Of a DNA stretch of 27,040 nt, positions 17,472-25,078 are shown piece after piece. The notes beneath the pieces are model-generated. The model saw only the letters and a program-made list of their open reading frames with translations, made no database searches and was not told the origin of the DNA. The stretch comes from a virus. The translations under genes were made by a program, and so were the position numbers. Each line of letters starts with the position of its first letter. Within the stretch, counting starts at the first letter, position 1. The stretch is from positions 1-27,040 of the IMG/VR virus record IMGVR_UViG_3300024999_000330; one strand, 5' to 3'.

Positions 17472-18193
17472 ATTATTGCCTTTCTAGCAAACGCACATTC
17501 TCCACCGCGCTTGATAAATACTTCTGCAAAATCATCAAGATCCATCACCCAGTATCCGTTACGCAGTAAGTTCCAATCCGGCCAGGAGTTTGGACCACCA
17601 ATAATGTTTTGGTGAAGATTAATAAATGTCCCAGCTGTACAGTGTCCGCCAATTACTTCACCACCTGGAGTACTTAGTCCATCTACTTCTCGAGGATACA
17701 TCATACCCTCAGTCCATTCCAGCCCAAGTATTGCACTACCATAATAGTCGATGCCACGAATTATTTCATCAACTGTCCGAGCTCGGCAATATGATTCAAT
17801 CAAGCCTTCTTGCTTAGCAGTCTGCATTACTGCTGCAAGTGATGTTCCATAACTAATTGGCTTTGATCCTGGTCTTTCTGAGCCTGCCCACTGATCATTA
17901 TCTTGACACCTGAAATAAAATTCTAATGCCCATTCATCACCAAGAGTCCTTATTCCTGGTTCATGCTCCATAAAAGCAGCAAATCCAAAGCCTCCGCAAG
18001 CACTCCACTTACCTTGATTAAGCAAAGGAGCTTTGAACTTCTTTACTCGATATTTACTAATCAATTCTCGATATCGCAAGTCAATACCAGCATCAATCGG
18101 TTGCACTGCTAGAATATTCGGAGCGAGTGAATCAGCTTGAAAAATCAACCCACAACGAGGATCTTGAGTTTCACTCCCATCTTTAAGTATCAT
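17468..18193 (-). CDS. papain-fold (C1-like) cysteine peptidase, 241 aa
   Basis: Papain-like catalytic parts are in order: Gln60 and Cys66 in NQGKWSACGGFGFA, His184 in IGGHCTAGTF, and Asn202 in GGPNSWPDWNLLRNGY. The preceding DLRYRELISKYRVKKF...LLNQG matches the mature start of C1A-type phage and bacterial peptidases. No signal peptide or propeptide is visible. It lies directly upstream of the lysozyme and overlaps it by ATGA; it also overlaps the membrane/coiled-coil gene by ATGA. The position suggests a peptide-cleaving partner in lysis, but processing of a phage protein, or attack on host proteins, is possible. The active-site order makes the fold secure; the substrate is not. Confidence 0.82.
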   Translation of the reverse strand: MILKDGSETQDPRCGLIFQADSLAPNILAVQPIDAGIDLRYRELISKYRVKKFKAPLLNQGKWSACGGFGFAAFMEHEPGIRTLGDEWALEFYFRCQDNDQWAGSERPGSKPISYGTSLAAVMQTAKQEGLIESYCRARTVDEIIRGIDYYGSAILGLEWTEGMMYPREVDGLSTPGGEVIGGHCTAGTFINLHQNIIGGPNSWPDWNLLRNGYWVMDLDDFAEVFIKRGGECAFARKAII

Positions 18194-18687
18194 GTATGTG
18201 TCTCGTTGTTATTTATTTGCTGAATTGCCTTAAGAATCGTTTCTAAGTTCTTCTCTTGAGCTTCCTTTACCTCTTTAACCTCACTCTCAAGTCTGCCAAA
18301 CCTTTCAGCACCTGCTGCCATTTTCTCATCAAGACGTTCGTGACATGTTTCTCTAGCATCAGAACAAGTTGGTCTAGTAATGAATCTTGGTTCTCCATCA
18401 GACATTTCAAACATTTTAAGCACAGACTTAATCGCATTTTCAATCTCTGATAACCTACGATCATAATCAAGAATCCTAATTCGTGTTTGAGTTGTTTCTG
18501 CAAGAATTAAGTCATTTGCAGTAAATTTAATGTCATGAGCATCAAGTCGTGTATGTGCGCGTTCTATTTCACCTTTTGTCTTTTGAATCTTTCCACCAAG
18601 GCCAACAAGAGAAAGTGCCCAGCCAAGAATAACTCCAAACACTCCAGCAGCACCAGCAAAAAAGGTAAATCCTCCATTCTCCGGCAT
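18190..18687 (-). CDS. membrane-anchored coiled-coil protein (holin- or spanin-like), 165 aa
   Basis: One membrane helix at about residues 8-30 (FFAGAAGVFGVILGWALSLVGL) is followed by a long charged helix with heptad pattern (KTKGEIERAHTRLDAH onward, then RRLSEIENAIKSVLK and LESEVKEVKEAQEKN). Two Cys (about 107 and 114) sit in the middle. The shape, N-terminal membrane helix plus coiled coil, fits an inner-membrane spanin or a lysis accessory; a classic holin would have more membrane helices or a shorter tail. It lies between the PLA2-like and peptidase genes, abutting one and overlapping the other. AAGGA supports ATG at 18687. Function inferred from topology and neighbours. Confidence 0.65.
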   Translation of the reverse strand: MPENGGFTFFAGAAGVFGVILGWALSLVGLGGKIQKTKGEIERAHTRLDAHDIKFTANDLILAETTQTRIRILDYDRRLSEIENAIKSVLKMFEMSDGEPRFITRPTCSDARETCHERLDEKMAAGAERFGRLESEVKEVKEAQEKNLETILKAIQQINNNETHT

Positions 18688-19236
18688 TTAATATTCCTTC
18701 TCGTCGTTTTTATAAAGCGCATCTTCATTATCAGGTAGTCTAGTGTCAAGGATCTTTGCCCAATGATTATTCCTAGCTATAGCTAATCTCTTTAGTCTGT
18801 CTTTTACAGTCGGATTCTCCAACGGATTAATATCTTCTTTACGGTTCTTAGTAAACCATGAAAAGAACAAGATTCCCATCGTACTAACTGCCGTTAAATA
18901 TATTCCAGTTACCGAAGTCAACATCTTAATCTTAGGCCACAAGTCAAGATCAGAAGCAAGAACTAACTCTACACAATTCAGAAAAAATCTACCGTTCGCT
19001 CCCATGAATGCTGACAAGTTCTTAGCTGAACAAGACCATTCAACATCATGACAAAGACCTGCTGGATTGAGATAAACCTTTCCGATTTTGTCTGGCACTA
19101 TTGCATCTCCCCAACCTTGGCCAGCTCCACAGAATGTTGGCCATGCCTCGGGAGGCAAATCATGCGGCCATAGAGGTTCAAGAAAATCAGGAATTGTTAG
19201 ATCAGCCCCCCAATATGAAATCTTAACAAAATTCAT
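18688..19236 (-). CDS. putative phospholipase A2-like protein with C-terminal membrane anchor, 182 aa
   Basis: ATG at 19236 has GGAGGAAGA before it and overlaps the nuclease stop (ATGA); the earlier in-frame start at 19281 would overlap the nuclease gene. Residues 36-43 (CGAGQGWG) resemble a PLA2 calcium loop, and C62-H63-D64 in the NPAGLCHDVEWS segment resembles the PLA2 catalytic HD. FMGANGRFFLNC follows, as in small PLA2 helices. A hydrophobic segment at about 105-124 (SVTGIYLTAVSTMGILFFSW) is a likely membrane helix, with a charged cytoplasmic-type tail after it. If right, it would cleave membrane lipids, perhaps in lysis or entry. The family call rests on short motifs only. Confidence 0.5.
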   Translation of the reverse strand: MNFVKISYWGADLTIPDFLEPLWPHDLPPEAWPTFCGAGQGWGDAIVPDKIGKVYLNPAGLCHDVEWSCSAKNLSAFMGANGRFFLNCVELVLASDLDLWPKIKMLTSVTGIYLTAVSTMGILFFSWFTKNRKEDINPLENPTVKDRLKRLAIARNNHWAKILDTRLPDNEDALYKNDEKEY

Positions 19237-19700
19237 TTCTTCCTCCAAACCCAAGGCCTTACAGGAGCAGGAGCAGCCCACAGCCCTACTCGATTACCAG
19301 CTGAAATACCTTGGAGTTTTTCCCAGGCTTGACAAAATGACTTCTTGCAATACTGAGGATAAACCCAAGCATAACCAGCAAGCAAAAGCTGCTCTTGTAC
19401 ACATTGTGTTCCAAGCATCACAACAGCTACTGTTCGTCCATATCTATCATAATGTTTAGCATCAACAGGAGCAATATCAACAACCTTACCTTTGATCATT
19501 ACTTCAACAAAATCTTTAGCTGCAAGACCAAATGCTTGTTTCTTTTCAGGAGAATCAATTCCATAAAGCCGAACAGTCGTTAGACCAGTCTCATCAACAA
19601 CTTTGATTGTATCACCATCAGTAACACTTACAACTGTGGCTGGTTTAGCTTGAACAATCGAAGCTACAAGTAAAAAGAATAAGATTATAATTTGACACAT
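19233..19700 (-). CDS. exported thermonuclease (SNase-like), 155 aa
   Basis: Cleaves DNA or RNA at calcium-dependent sites, as staphylococcal nuclease does. Residues matching the active site are present: Asp28 in VTDGDT, Arg44 in TTVRLYGID, Asp49, Glu52 in SPEKK, and Arg89 in HYDRYGR. C-terminal AGYAWVYPQYC and AGNRVGLWA are standard for the family. Residues 1-18 form a signal peptide ending VQA. I chose ATG at 19700 because AGGTG lies seven bases upstream; it overlaps the previous small gene by 16 bases. Export suggests it works in the periplasm or outside the cell, perhaps against competing phage DNA. Phage and plasmid genomes do carry exported SNases. Confidence 0.88.
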   Translation of the reverse strand: MCQIIILFFLLVASIVQAKPATVVSVTDGDTIKVVDETGLTTVRLYGIDSPEKKQAFGLAAKDFVEVMIKGKVVDIAPVDAKHYDRYGRTVAVVMLGTQCVQEQLLLAGYAWVYPQYCKKSFCQAWEKLQGISAGNRVGLWAAPAPVRPWVWRKK

Positions 19701-19873
19701 AATTTTACACCTGTTGGTTGATATCGAAAGCACTCACAACTTATACTGGCCCTGCCGTGGTCATCAAAAGAGAAGCATGGACCCGGTTCCTTGCAATATC
19801 GATCCTTGACAAAATGCAAACCCTGATCATTTTTCTTTAATAACTGCAAACTGTCTTCTGCAATCACCCTCAT
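19685..19873 (-). CDS. small Cys-rich protein, 62 aa
   Basis: Unrecognised. ATG at 19873 has a strong GGAGG site just upstream, preferred over a GTG at 19909. The protein starts MRVIAEDSLQLLKKN and has five Cys: YCKEPGPCF, ISCECF, and one near the C-terminus. The PCFSFDDHGRASISCECF pattern is compact and may bind metal or form disulfides, but there is no signal peptide. It is translationally linked to the exported nuclease by a 16-base overlap, so the two may act together; a nuclease inhibitor or partner is possible but unproven. Confidence 0.6.
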   Translation of the reverse strand: MRVIAEDSLQLLKKNDQGLHFVKDRYCKEPGPCFSFDDHGRASISCECFRYQPTGVKLCVKL

Positions 19874-19912
19874 CTCTCCCTCCAGGAAGTAAAGGAAAAC
19901 TTCAATCACAAA

Positions 19913-20602
19913 CTACCAATACATCGTTACAGTTTTACTGCTGTCACCATACGGAGCATGGAGATAGATGCCCCCGTGGCTGGTACCTGTATCGTTATCG
20001 CCATCACCATTCGGGCCGATACCGGGCTTGTAGACAAAGCCGTACATGGCCGCTTTCGAGTTACGACTGCAATTCTCTTGGTCCCGGCAATTCTTCAGCG
20101 GATTTTTGATGATGAAGGTTTTGTTGGATGCAAAGACAAACTTGATCGGACCCGCCCCCAGGTCTTTGCCGCTCTTGGATATCCGCCATGCCTGCCTGCC
20201 ACCATTGCGGACCCCATAACTGGTGTATGTTGCCTTATGGTCATAATCGCCGGTCGTCGCCGGTCCTGACGGTGTCTCGCCGGTCCCGGTCGTCGCAGTA
20301 TAGGTCTGCCCGTCGGCCATGGTAATAATCATTCTGAGCGGCCGGGAATATTGCTCTCCCGGTTTTGACATCAAGAAGACAGGCCCGCCATTGTAAGGCT
20401 TTCCCTCTGTGGCGAGTTCTCCGTTGACAGTCACTGCCTTGATATCGCCTGGCTTGAGCGTGCGAAATAATACTCCAGCCCGGCCATTTCCCTGCGTTGT
20501 CGCCCGCTCAAACTCGACCTTCCATGGAAAAGCCTTTGTCGGTTCAACCGTCGGCGTCGCTCCCTCAACGAATACGTGACCGCAGTTCGGGCATTTTGCC
20601 AT
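19913..20602 (-). CDS. zinc-knuckle N-terminus plus beta-rich protein, 229 aa
   Basis: Begins MAKCPNCGH (C4, C7), a one-pair zinc-binding start that may need partner Cys such as those in NCRDQENC near 170-178. The rest is beta-rich, with GRAGVLFRTLKPGDIKAVTVNGE, MIITMADGQTYTATTG and a C-terminal GGIYLHAPYGDSSKTVTMYW. No signal peptide. The GC-rich coding matches the lipoprotein before it. ATG at 20602 overlaps the lipoprotein stop (TGATG); a GTG one codon earlier is possible. It resembles no enzyme I know. The repeated short strands suggest a carbohydrate-binding or virion-surface fold. Confidence 0.65.
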   Translation of the reverse strand: MAKCPNCGHVFVEGATPTVEPTKAFPWKVEFERATTQGNGRAGVLFRTLKPGDIKAVTVNGELATEGKPYNGGPVFLMSKPGEQYSRPLRMIITMADGQTYTATTGTGETPSGPATTGDYDHKATYTSYGVRNGGRQAWRISKSGKDLGAGPIKFVFASNKTFIIKNPLKNCRDQENCSRNSKAAMYGFVYKPGIGPNGDGDNDTGTSHGGIYLHAPYGDSSKTVTMYW

Positions 20603-20973
20603 CACTCAATCTCCTCGATCTGACCCTCTGGTTCAACCGGCGCGTCTTCGAGGCCTTCCGATTCGGACGGTTCGGCCGGCTTGACCTCTTCCTTGATCTC
20701 GGTCTTTGTGGTCGTGGTCGTAGTCTTCTGAGACATATCCGGTACTAACTTGCCTACTGCATCTCGAATACCTCCAAGCGAAGCGAGTCCACCGTCAGCA
20801 GCTGCAGAACCAGAAGCATCCTGAGTCGGAGTAGTAGCAGTTGTCAAGCCCTGTGCATCGGTTTTCATTGTACCACTTCCAGTCTGATTAAATGTAATTT
20901 CAGTCGGACTGTAGTTTACAGAACAACTTGTTAACAGGCCAGAGGCCAGTACTACTGCTAAAAATCTCTTCAT
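20602..20973 (-). CDS. phage-encoded lipoprotein, 123 aa
   Basis: MKRFLAVVLASGLLTSC carries a lipobox (LLTSC) with lipid-attachable Cys17. Ser at +2 favours outer-membrane sorting under the Gram-negative Lol rule. The mature part is polar and probably extended: Thr/Ala/Gly/Asp-rich, then a poly-Thr stretch and an acidic Pro/Glu C-terminus (EIKEEVKPAEPSESEGLED). ATG at 20973 is used because GGGGGAG lies just upstream; a TTG at 20985 is in frame. A small lipoprotein near lysis genes could be an outer-membrane spanin, but it is several genes away from the coiled-coil partner candidate. A superinfection or host-surface role is an alternative. Confidence 0.75.
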   Translation of the reverse strand: MKRFLAVVLASGLLTSCSVNYSPTEITFNQTGSGTMKTDAQGLTTATTPTQDASGSAAADGGLASLGGIRDAVGKLVPDMSQKTTTTTTKTEIKEEVKPAEPSESEGLEDAPVEPEGQIEEIE

Positions 20974-21010
20974 TCTCTCCCCCAAAGGTTAATTTTTAAT
21001 TTCAGAAACC

Positions 21011-21047
21011 CCCGCTCGTTGCCGATCATCGCATATCTCCGAGCGGG
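21011..21047 (-). terminator. possible weak terminator at end of the IPT/TIG gene
   Basis: CCCGCTCG (21011-21018) pairs with CGAGCGGG (21040-21047), straddling the stop of the 378-residue gene. On the minus strand the stem is followed by GGTTTCTG, only a poor U-run. It lies just before the lipoprotein gene and may attenuate or separate the two groups. Confidence 0.4.
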
Positions 21048-22162
21048 ACTGTTCCGCGAGGTTGTGGGCCGCCTGGGATGGTGATTTGATAGCCTGTGGA
21101 TACCGCGCCAGCGTCATCAATTACATATAGGTAAGCAGTATCGCCAGGATCAAATTGCCCAAGATTGGCAGAGATGGTAATTCCCGTATCGCTCCATGCC
21201 GTAGGTATTTGGATCTCTTTTCGGTGTTGAACCGTATCGCTCCATGTGGCATATTCTGATATTTCCACCCTAGCCTGGGTGAGATCTGCATAAGCATCAT
21301 CCATATATTGAAACCACGTATAAGTATCGTCTCCCTGGAACTGGTACATTAGCCAAGATAGATAATTGAATCCATCACCCACACCTCTCGCGATTAAGTC
21401 GGCGTCTGAATTATAAAACTCATGAGTGCGAGATATTTTTTTCCCGTCAACGTACCAGTTATGGATCTTCTGTCCGTCTGGCTTGGTGAGATCAACGTAA
21501 ATGTCGAACCTATGCCAGGTCCCCATCGGGGAATAATTGAAAAGCGGATCATTATCTCCTTCGGAATAATATCCATCCTCGGTTTCTGTGCGAAGCGGAA
21601 TATCTACTGAATCCTTCCTTGTTTGGAAGTACGTTTTAGCGCCGTCACTGCCATCGAGAGTCCCGAGTGGTGTCATACATAAGAATTTCGTTTGATCAAC
21701 CATCGAGGTGTCGTAGTTTATTCCGTCATCGAACCCAGCAGGGAACATAAACCACCCGGAAATGAAAATCTTTTTCTGAAACGTCGCAAGTGGCAAGTGA
21801 AAACCATACATTAGCGCGGTGTTTTTAGCCGTTCCCCACACGTTCGTATATGCTTGAGGTGTGGCCCAGTAATATCCTTTTGCAGCGTAACTGCTATTTG
21901 TTTTTTGAAGGGCTGTGTTCGTCTCCAGGGCAACCCCTGTGTTGCCCGTAAATATCGAATCAGCAGTACCTGTTTCAAAGTTTTCCCACCCCGCCGCCAG
22001 GTATTCCCGAGAGGTGTTATGGTCTGCGTGAGATCCAAACCCCGAGCCTGCAATTGTTACCTGGCTCCCCTGAGAAATTGCCTCGGATACTGATGTTACA
22101 CTCGGGGCGGCCCATAACGTTGACGCCCATAGAGACATTATGACAACCAGTAGTATTCTCAT
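21026..22162 (-). CDS. exported IPT/TIG plus concanavalin-like surface protein, 378 aa
   Basis: Signal peptide (1-18) ends TLWA. The first mature strands, PSVTSVSEAISQGSQVTIAGSGFG, are the start of an IPT/TIG domain. The middle 80-300 is a sandwich-like region with an aromatic and Asp-rich pattern: FISGWFMFPAGFDDG, MGTWHRFDIYVDL, NWYVDGKKIS and WFQYMDDAYADL. This is the layout of polysaccharide-binding or lyase-like LamG folds; no catalytic set is clear. The C-terminal 80 residues end in a GDTAYLYVIDDAGAVS strand pair. It overlaps the LamG-like gene by four bases. A glycan-binding surface protein is likely; whether it sits on the virion or is secreted by the host is unclear. Confidence 0.7.
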   Translation of the reverse strand: MRILLVVIMSLWASTLWAAPSVTSVSEAISQGSQVTIAGSGFGSHADHNTSREYLAAGWENFETGTADSIFTGNTGVALETNTALQKTNSSYAAKGYYWATPQAYTNVWGTAKNTALMYGFHLPLATFQKKIFISGWFMFPAGFDDGINYDTSMVDQTKFLCMTPLGTLDGSDGAKTYFQTRKDSVDIPLRTETEDGYYSEGDNDPLFNYSPMGTWHRFDIYVDLTKPDGQKIHNWYVDGKKISRTHEFYNSDADLIARGVGDGFNYLSWLMYQFQGDDTYTWFQYMDDAYADLTQARVEISEYATWSDTVQHRKEIQIPTAWSDTGITISANLGQFDPGDTAYLYVIDDAGAVSTGYQITIPGGPQPRGTVPLGDMR

Positions 22163-22842
22163 TCCACTCTCACATCATCAATATAAAGCGGGTTGACAGG
22201 AACGGTGCCTGTGGTTGCCCCTACATCAATTCTGGCCGGGGTTACGCCTGAGTCCCACACTCCGGCCATAGAACCGCTCCCCGCTGCGCTCCCGTTAATC
22301 GCCAACGACCAGTCTGTTGCTCCGCCATTTTGGCTGTATGTAAGTGCAATATCATTCCACTGTCCTGACAGCATCGTGTTGTTGCTTGATATCGCGTACA
22401 GAATAGTTCCAGTCAGTTTGTAAGCGAAGACTACTCTATCTGTCGTTGTGTGATAGACTTCTATACTGTTGCTCGTATTTCCATAGATAGTTAATGCCCT
22501 TGCTGATGACCCTACGAGCGTGTAATTACTATACAGTTTCAGCCGAATAACACCGCCAAGCGGATTATAGGCATTCGCGGTGAAGCGGTAATAATCATAA
22601 CTCCCAGTCGCCTTGAGCGACTGTGTGGGAGATGCTGCGTAATCCGTGGAGAGTGTTGGATCTCCGTTGACTGTGGCCTGGACTGTACCAGAGCTTAGAT
22701 TTGCCGTATCTGTCTCGGCATCCCAGTCGAACAGATACGTACCACCCTGCACCTTCGCCATCGTCACACCGACATTATGTGATCCAGCAAACGACAGGCC
22801 GGGAATCAGCGCCAGCAATAAAACCAGTATGAGTTTTTTCAT
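22159..22842 (-). CDS. exported LamG-like lectin domain protein, 227 aa
   Basis: MKKLILVLLLALIPGLSFA is a clear signal peptide; ATG at 22842, right after the fibre-like stop, is preferred to 22854. The mature protein is one beta sandwich: YDYYRFTANAYNPLGGVIRL, VGSSARALTIYGN, VYHTTTDRVVFAYKL, SGQWNDIALTYSQNGG, WSLAINGSAAG and the final NPLYIDDVRVE. The W-x-x-I-A-L-T-Y...L-x-I-N-G and final I-D-D-V-R-V-E strands are standard LamG/concanavalin features. It contains no catalytic residues I can name. It probably binds sugars or host surface, paired with the two neighbouring signal-peptide proteins. Confidence 0.78.
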   Translation of the reverse strand: MKKLILVLLLALIPGLSFAGSHNVGVTMAKVQGGTYLFDWDAETDTANLSSGTVQATVNGDPTLSTDYAASPTQSLKATGSYDYYRFTANAYNPLGGVIRLKLYSNYTLVGSSARALTIYGNTSNSIEVYHTTTDRVVFAYKLTGTILYAISSNNTMLSGQWNDIALTYSQNGGATDWSLAINGSAAGSGSMAGVWDSGVTPARIDVGATTGTVPVNPLYIDDVRVE

Positions 22843-22844
22843 AA

Positions 22845-24878
22845 TCAATCCCAATCCCCCTCAATCTGCCACGAGCATTCATTCAAAGCGTCGTCCGGGT
22901 CGGAGAGCGTGACAAAAACTTTTGTGCCTGCCGGAATAGTTGTATCGTCAATACCTGATGTTATGGTTGCCGCGCCGTTGACAGTCAAGACAGCCTCAAT
23001 CGTGGTTGGAGTGCCGTAACCAATTCCCGCTGCCTTGTGCTGAAAAGTGAATGTCGTTTCTGTGGTCGGGTTGGCATCGCAGGAGACGGATATCTCAGTG
23101 ATGGTGAATGCTGCCGGAACATCGTTGATGAGCGTTACCGAGGGAGATACCGCGTAGATTGCCTGTGGGTCGAGCAGAGTGCCGTAGAAATCGGCTTCTG
23201 TGCCGCTGACGTATTTTGCCCTCACCTCAGTGTCCCTTGCGATTGCAGCATCAATTTTCGATTCGCTGAGTGTGCCATCGGCAAGGTCATCGAGGTCTGC
23301 GTCATATGCCTGGACCGCCCCGCCAATATCACGGGAGAGAATGATATCATACTCAGTGTCATTCTCGACCGCCTTCAGTGCACCACCTTCATTGTATATT
23401 TCTTCGCTGCCATCTGCGAGCGGGGCAATGCTGGTGTTGTTGGGAATGATTGATCTGCGGCTACCATCTGCGGCTGTGGTGGAGATGGATTTTACAGACA
23501 TATCGCCATCTGCATCAATCGTGAATCCTGCCGCGCCTGCGGAGATAGTCCCAACCGTGATATTTGGAGTACCAGAAAGCCCTGCTGCCGTGCCGGTGGT
23601 GTTCTGGTTGAGGGTTGGTACGTCTGCCGCTACCATCGCCCGGAAGGACGGCACGCCGGCTGATCCGTTTGGAGCAGCATAAATGTAATTCGCGGTCTTG
23701 CTGGTGATCAGTCCGCTATACTGCGAGTTCGTGGCATCGTCGCCGGTATTGGTGCCGCTATTTGTGCCAGTAATATCAGAGAGGCGAGCGAGTGTCCCGT
23801 CAGCAGCAGGCAAACTCAGGGTGTAATTCGTCGCGCTTGAGTTGGTGCTGTCAATCGAAGTAACACCAGTAGATGATCCTTTTACCTTCAGCATTGAGGG
23901 ATCAAAGGTCTTCGCGCCGGTGATAGACTGTGCTCCTGCCGCTACGATTGGGTTGGTCAGTGCCGCCTGCTTATTGTTAAATGTACTCCAATCCGTGCCG
24001 GACAATGCCCCAGTGACTCCCGCAGAGGCAAGGCCGAGAGAGAGTTGCTGTGTAGCAAGAGAAAGCCCGTTTGTCGGATCGCCCAGGGTGACGGCATCAT
24101 GCGCCGCACCAGAGGGGGTAGACCACGACGGAGCAACTGCTGCACCGTTGGATTTCAGGTATTCACCATCTGAACCAAGAGCGAGTTCCTTGACATCACC
24201 CGAGCCATCAGAGTAGAACATTCTCCAAGCTGTCTGAGTTAAAAAGGACGTAAGGTTAGTGTATCCGCCTGTTACCGAAAGATCATCAAGTTTTTGAGCA
24301 ACCTCCTGAACAGTATCATCGGTAATCGTCAAGTTGCCATCAAATCCAGTTGCTGTTACAGTAAGTGCAGAGGCTGAGGTCTGATCGCCTGTATTAGTGC
24401 CACTGGTGTTACCAATAACGGTCTTCTCAGCGTCCGTTACATAGTTATCATCTGTTCCAAGAGCTTCAGCGAATGTTGCCGGATCAACAAGACCCATTTG
24501 AGTATTCTCATCAACATTAATTAGCCTAGTAGTGCCGGCAGCCGGCGGAGCATCTATTGGCAATCTCCAGTTTCTGTTTACTACAGCATTACCAGCCTGC
24601 AACGAGGTCCAAAACCCGCTTGGTCCATATAGTTTAATTAAGTCTCCACCATCTGAAGTACCATCTAAGCAAGGTCCTACAGTACATGATCCAACGAGAG
24701 TTGTTGCTGTAGCGGGTACTCCAAGTGATGTTCTTGCATTTACCACAGTAGCTGAGTTTGTACCCCCTTTAGCCACATCTAAATAACCATTTGCATCTGA
24801 ATCACCATCAACATCAGCAAAAACAAATACGGGCAAGGACAGCAACGTTACAATGATAAAACTAAGTCTCTTTTTCAT
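22845..24878 (-). CDS. tail-fibre-like protein with a Sec signal peptide, 677 aa
   Basis: MKKRLSFIIVTLLSLPVFVFA is an obvious signal peptide followed by DVDGDSD. The body has fibre-like repeats: SGTNTGDQT and SGTNTGDDA units, SDGEYLKSNGAAVAPSWSTP, and TDWSTFNNKQ, all usual in phage tail fibres. The C-terminal 120 residues form a beta head: FTITEISVSCDANPTTET, GTPTTIEAVLTVNG and IPAGTKVFVTLSDP. Signal peptides are not usual on fibre proteins, which assemble in the cytoplasm. TAATG overlap with the small exported gene and GAGGGAATA upstream support ATG at 24878. Most of the gene is GC-richer than the neighbouring small genes. It may be displayed by the host or be a decoy. Confidence 0.8.
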   Translation of the reverse strand: MKKRLSFIIVTLLSLPVFVFADVDGDSDANGYLDVAKGGTNSATVVNARTSLGVPATATTLVGSCTVGPCLDGTSDGGDLIKLYGPSGFWTSLQAGNAVVNRNWRLPIDAPPAAGTTRLINVDENTQMGLVDPATFAEALGTDDNYVTDAEKTVIGNTSGTNTGDQTSASALTVTATGFDGNLTITDDTVQEVAQKLDDLSVTGGYTNLTSFLTQTAWRMFYSDGSGDVKELALGSDGEYLKSNGAAVAPSWSTPSGAAHDAVTLGDPTNGLSLATQQLSLGLASAGVTGALSGTDWSTFNNKQAALTNPIVAAGAQSITGAKTFDPSMLKVKGSSTGVTSIDSTNSSATNYTLSLPAADGTLARLSDITGTNSGTNTGDDATNSQYSGLITSKTANYIYAAPNGSAGVPSFRAMVAADVPTLNQNTTGTAAGLSGTPNITVGTISAGAAGFTIDADGDMSVKSISTTAADGSRRSIIPNNTSIAPLADGSEEIYNEGGALKAVENDTEYDIILSRDIGGAVQAYDADLDDLADGTLSESKIDAAIARDTEVRAKYVSGTEADFYGTLLDPQAIYAVSPSVTLINDVPAAFTITEISVSCDANPTTETTFTFQHKAAGIGYGTPTTIEAVLTVNGAATITSGIDDTTIPAGTKVFVTLSDPDDALNECSWQIEGDWD

Positions 24879-25078
24879 TATTCCCTCACAAGTACATAAT
24901 TGCCGCCAAGTGTTATTTTTTCAGCTCCAAATGCTAAATATGTTTTTGTTACTGTACCACCATAAAACATTGTTAATAGATATAATGGTTTCATAGCCCA
25001 CGCACTACCAGCTATTAACAAAACTACTAAAAGTGCTAATGTAATTGATTTGCTATAAGTATTTTTCATATTAATCAT
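24878..25078 (-). CDS. small exported peptide, 66 aa
   Basis: ATG at 25078 has GAGG nine bases upstream and overlaps the previous stop by eight bases; another ATG at 25069 is possible. The N-terminus is basic then hydrophobic (SITLALLVVLLIAG), ending SAWA, so a signal peptide is likely. The mature part is about 38 residues, with KPLYLLTMFYGG, TVTKTYLAFGAE and GGNYVLVRE. I recognise no family. It may be a processed short peptide or a small membrane protein (the hydrophobic segment could stay as an anchor). Its position before the fibre-like gene, with translational overlap, suggests a shared role. Confidence 0.6.
   Translation of the reverse strand: MINMKNTYSKSITLALLVVLLIAGSAWAMKPLYLLTMFYGGTVTKTYLAFGAEKITLGGNYVLVRE

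Noticed and set aside
18190-20973. Lipoprotein (20602-20973) and coiled-coil membrane protein (18190-18687) as a spanin pair
   Set aside because: The shapes fit, but the genes are four apart and usual spanin genes are adjacent or nested; kept only as an alternative.
22845-24878. Diversity-generating retroelement target in the fibre-like gene
   Set aside because: No reverse transcriptase, template repeat or adenine-biased variable region is visible in the window.
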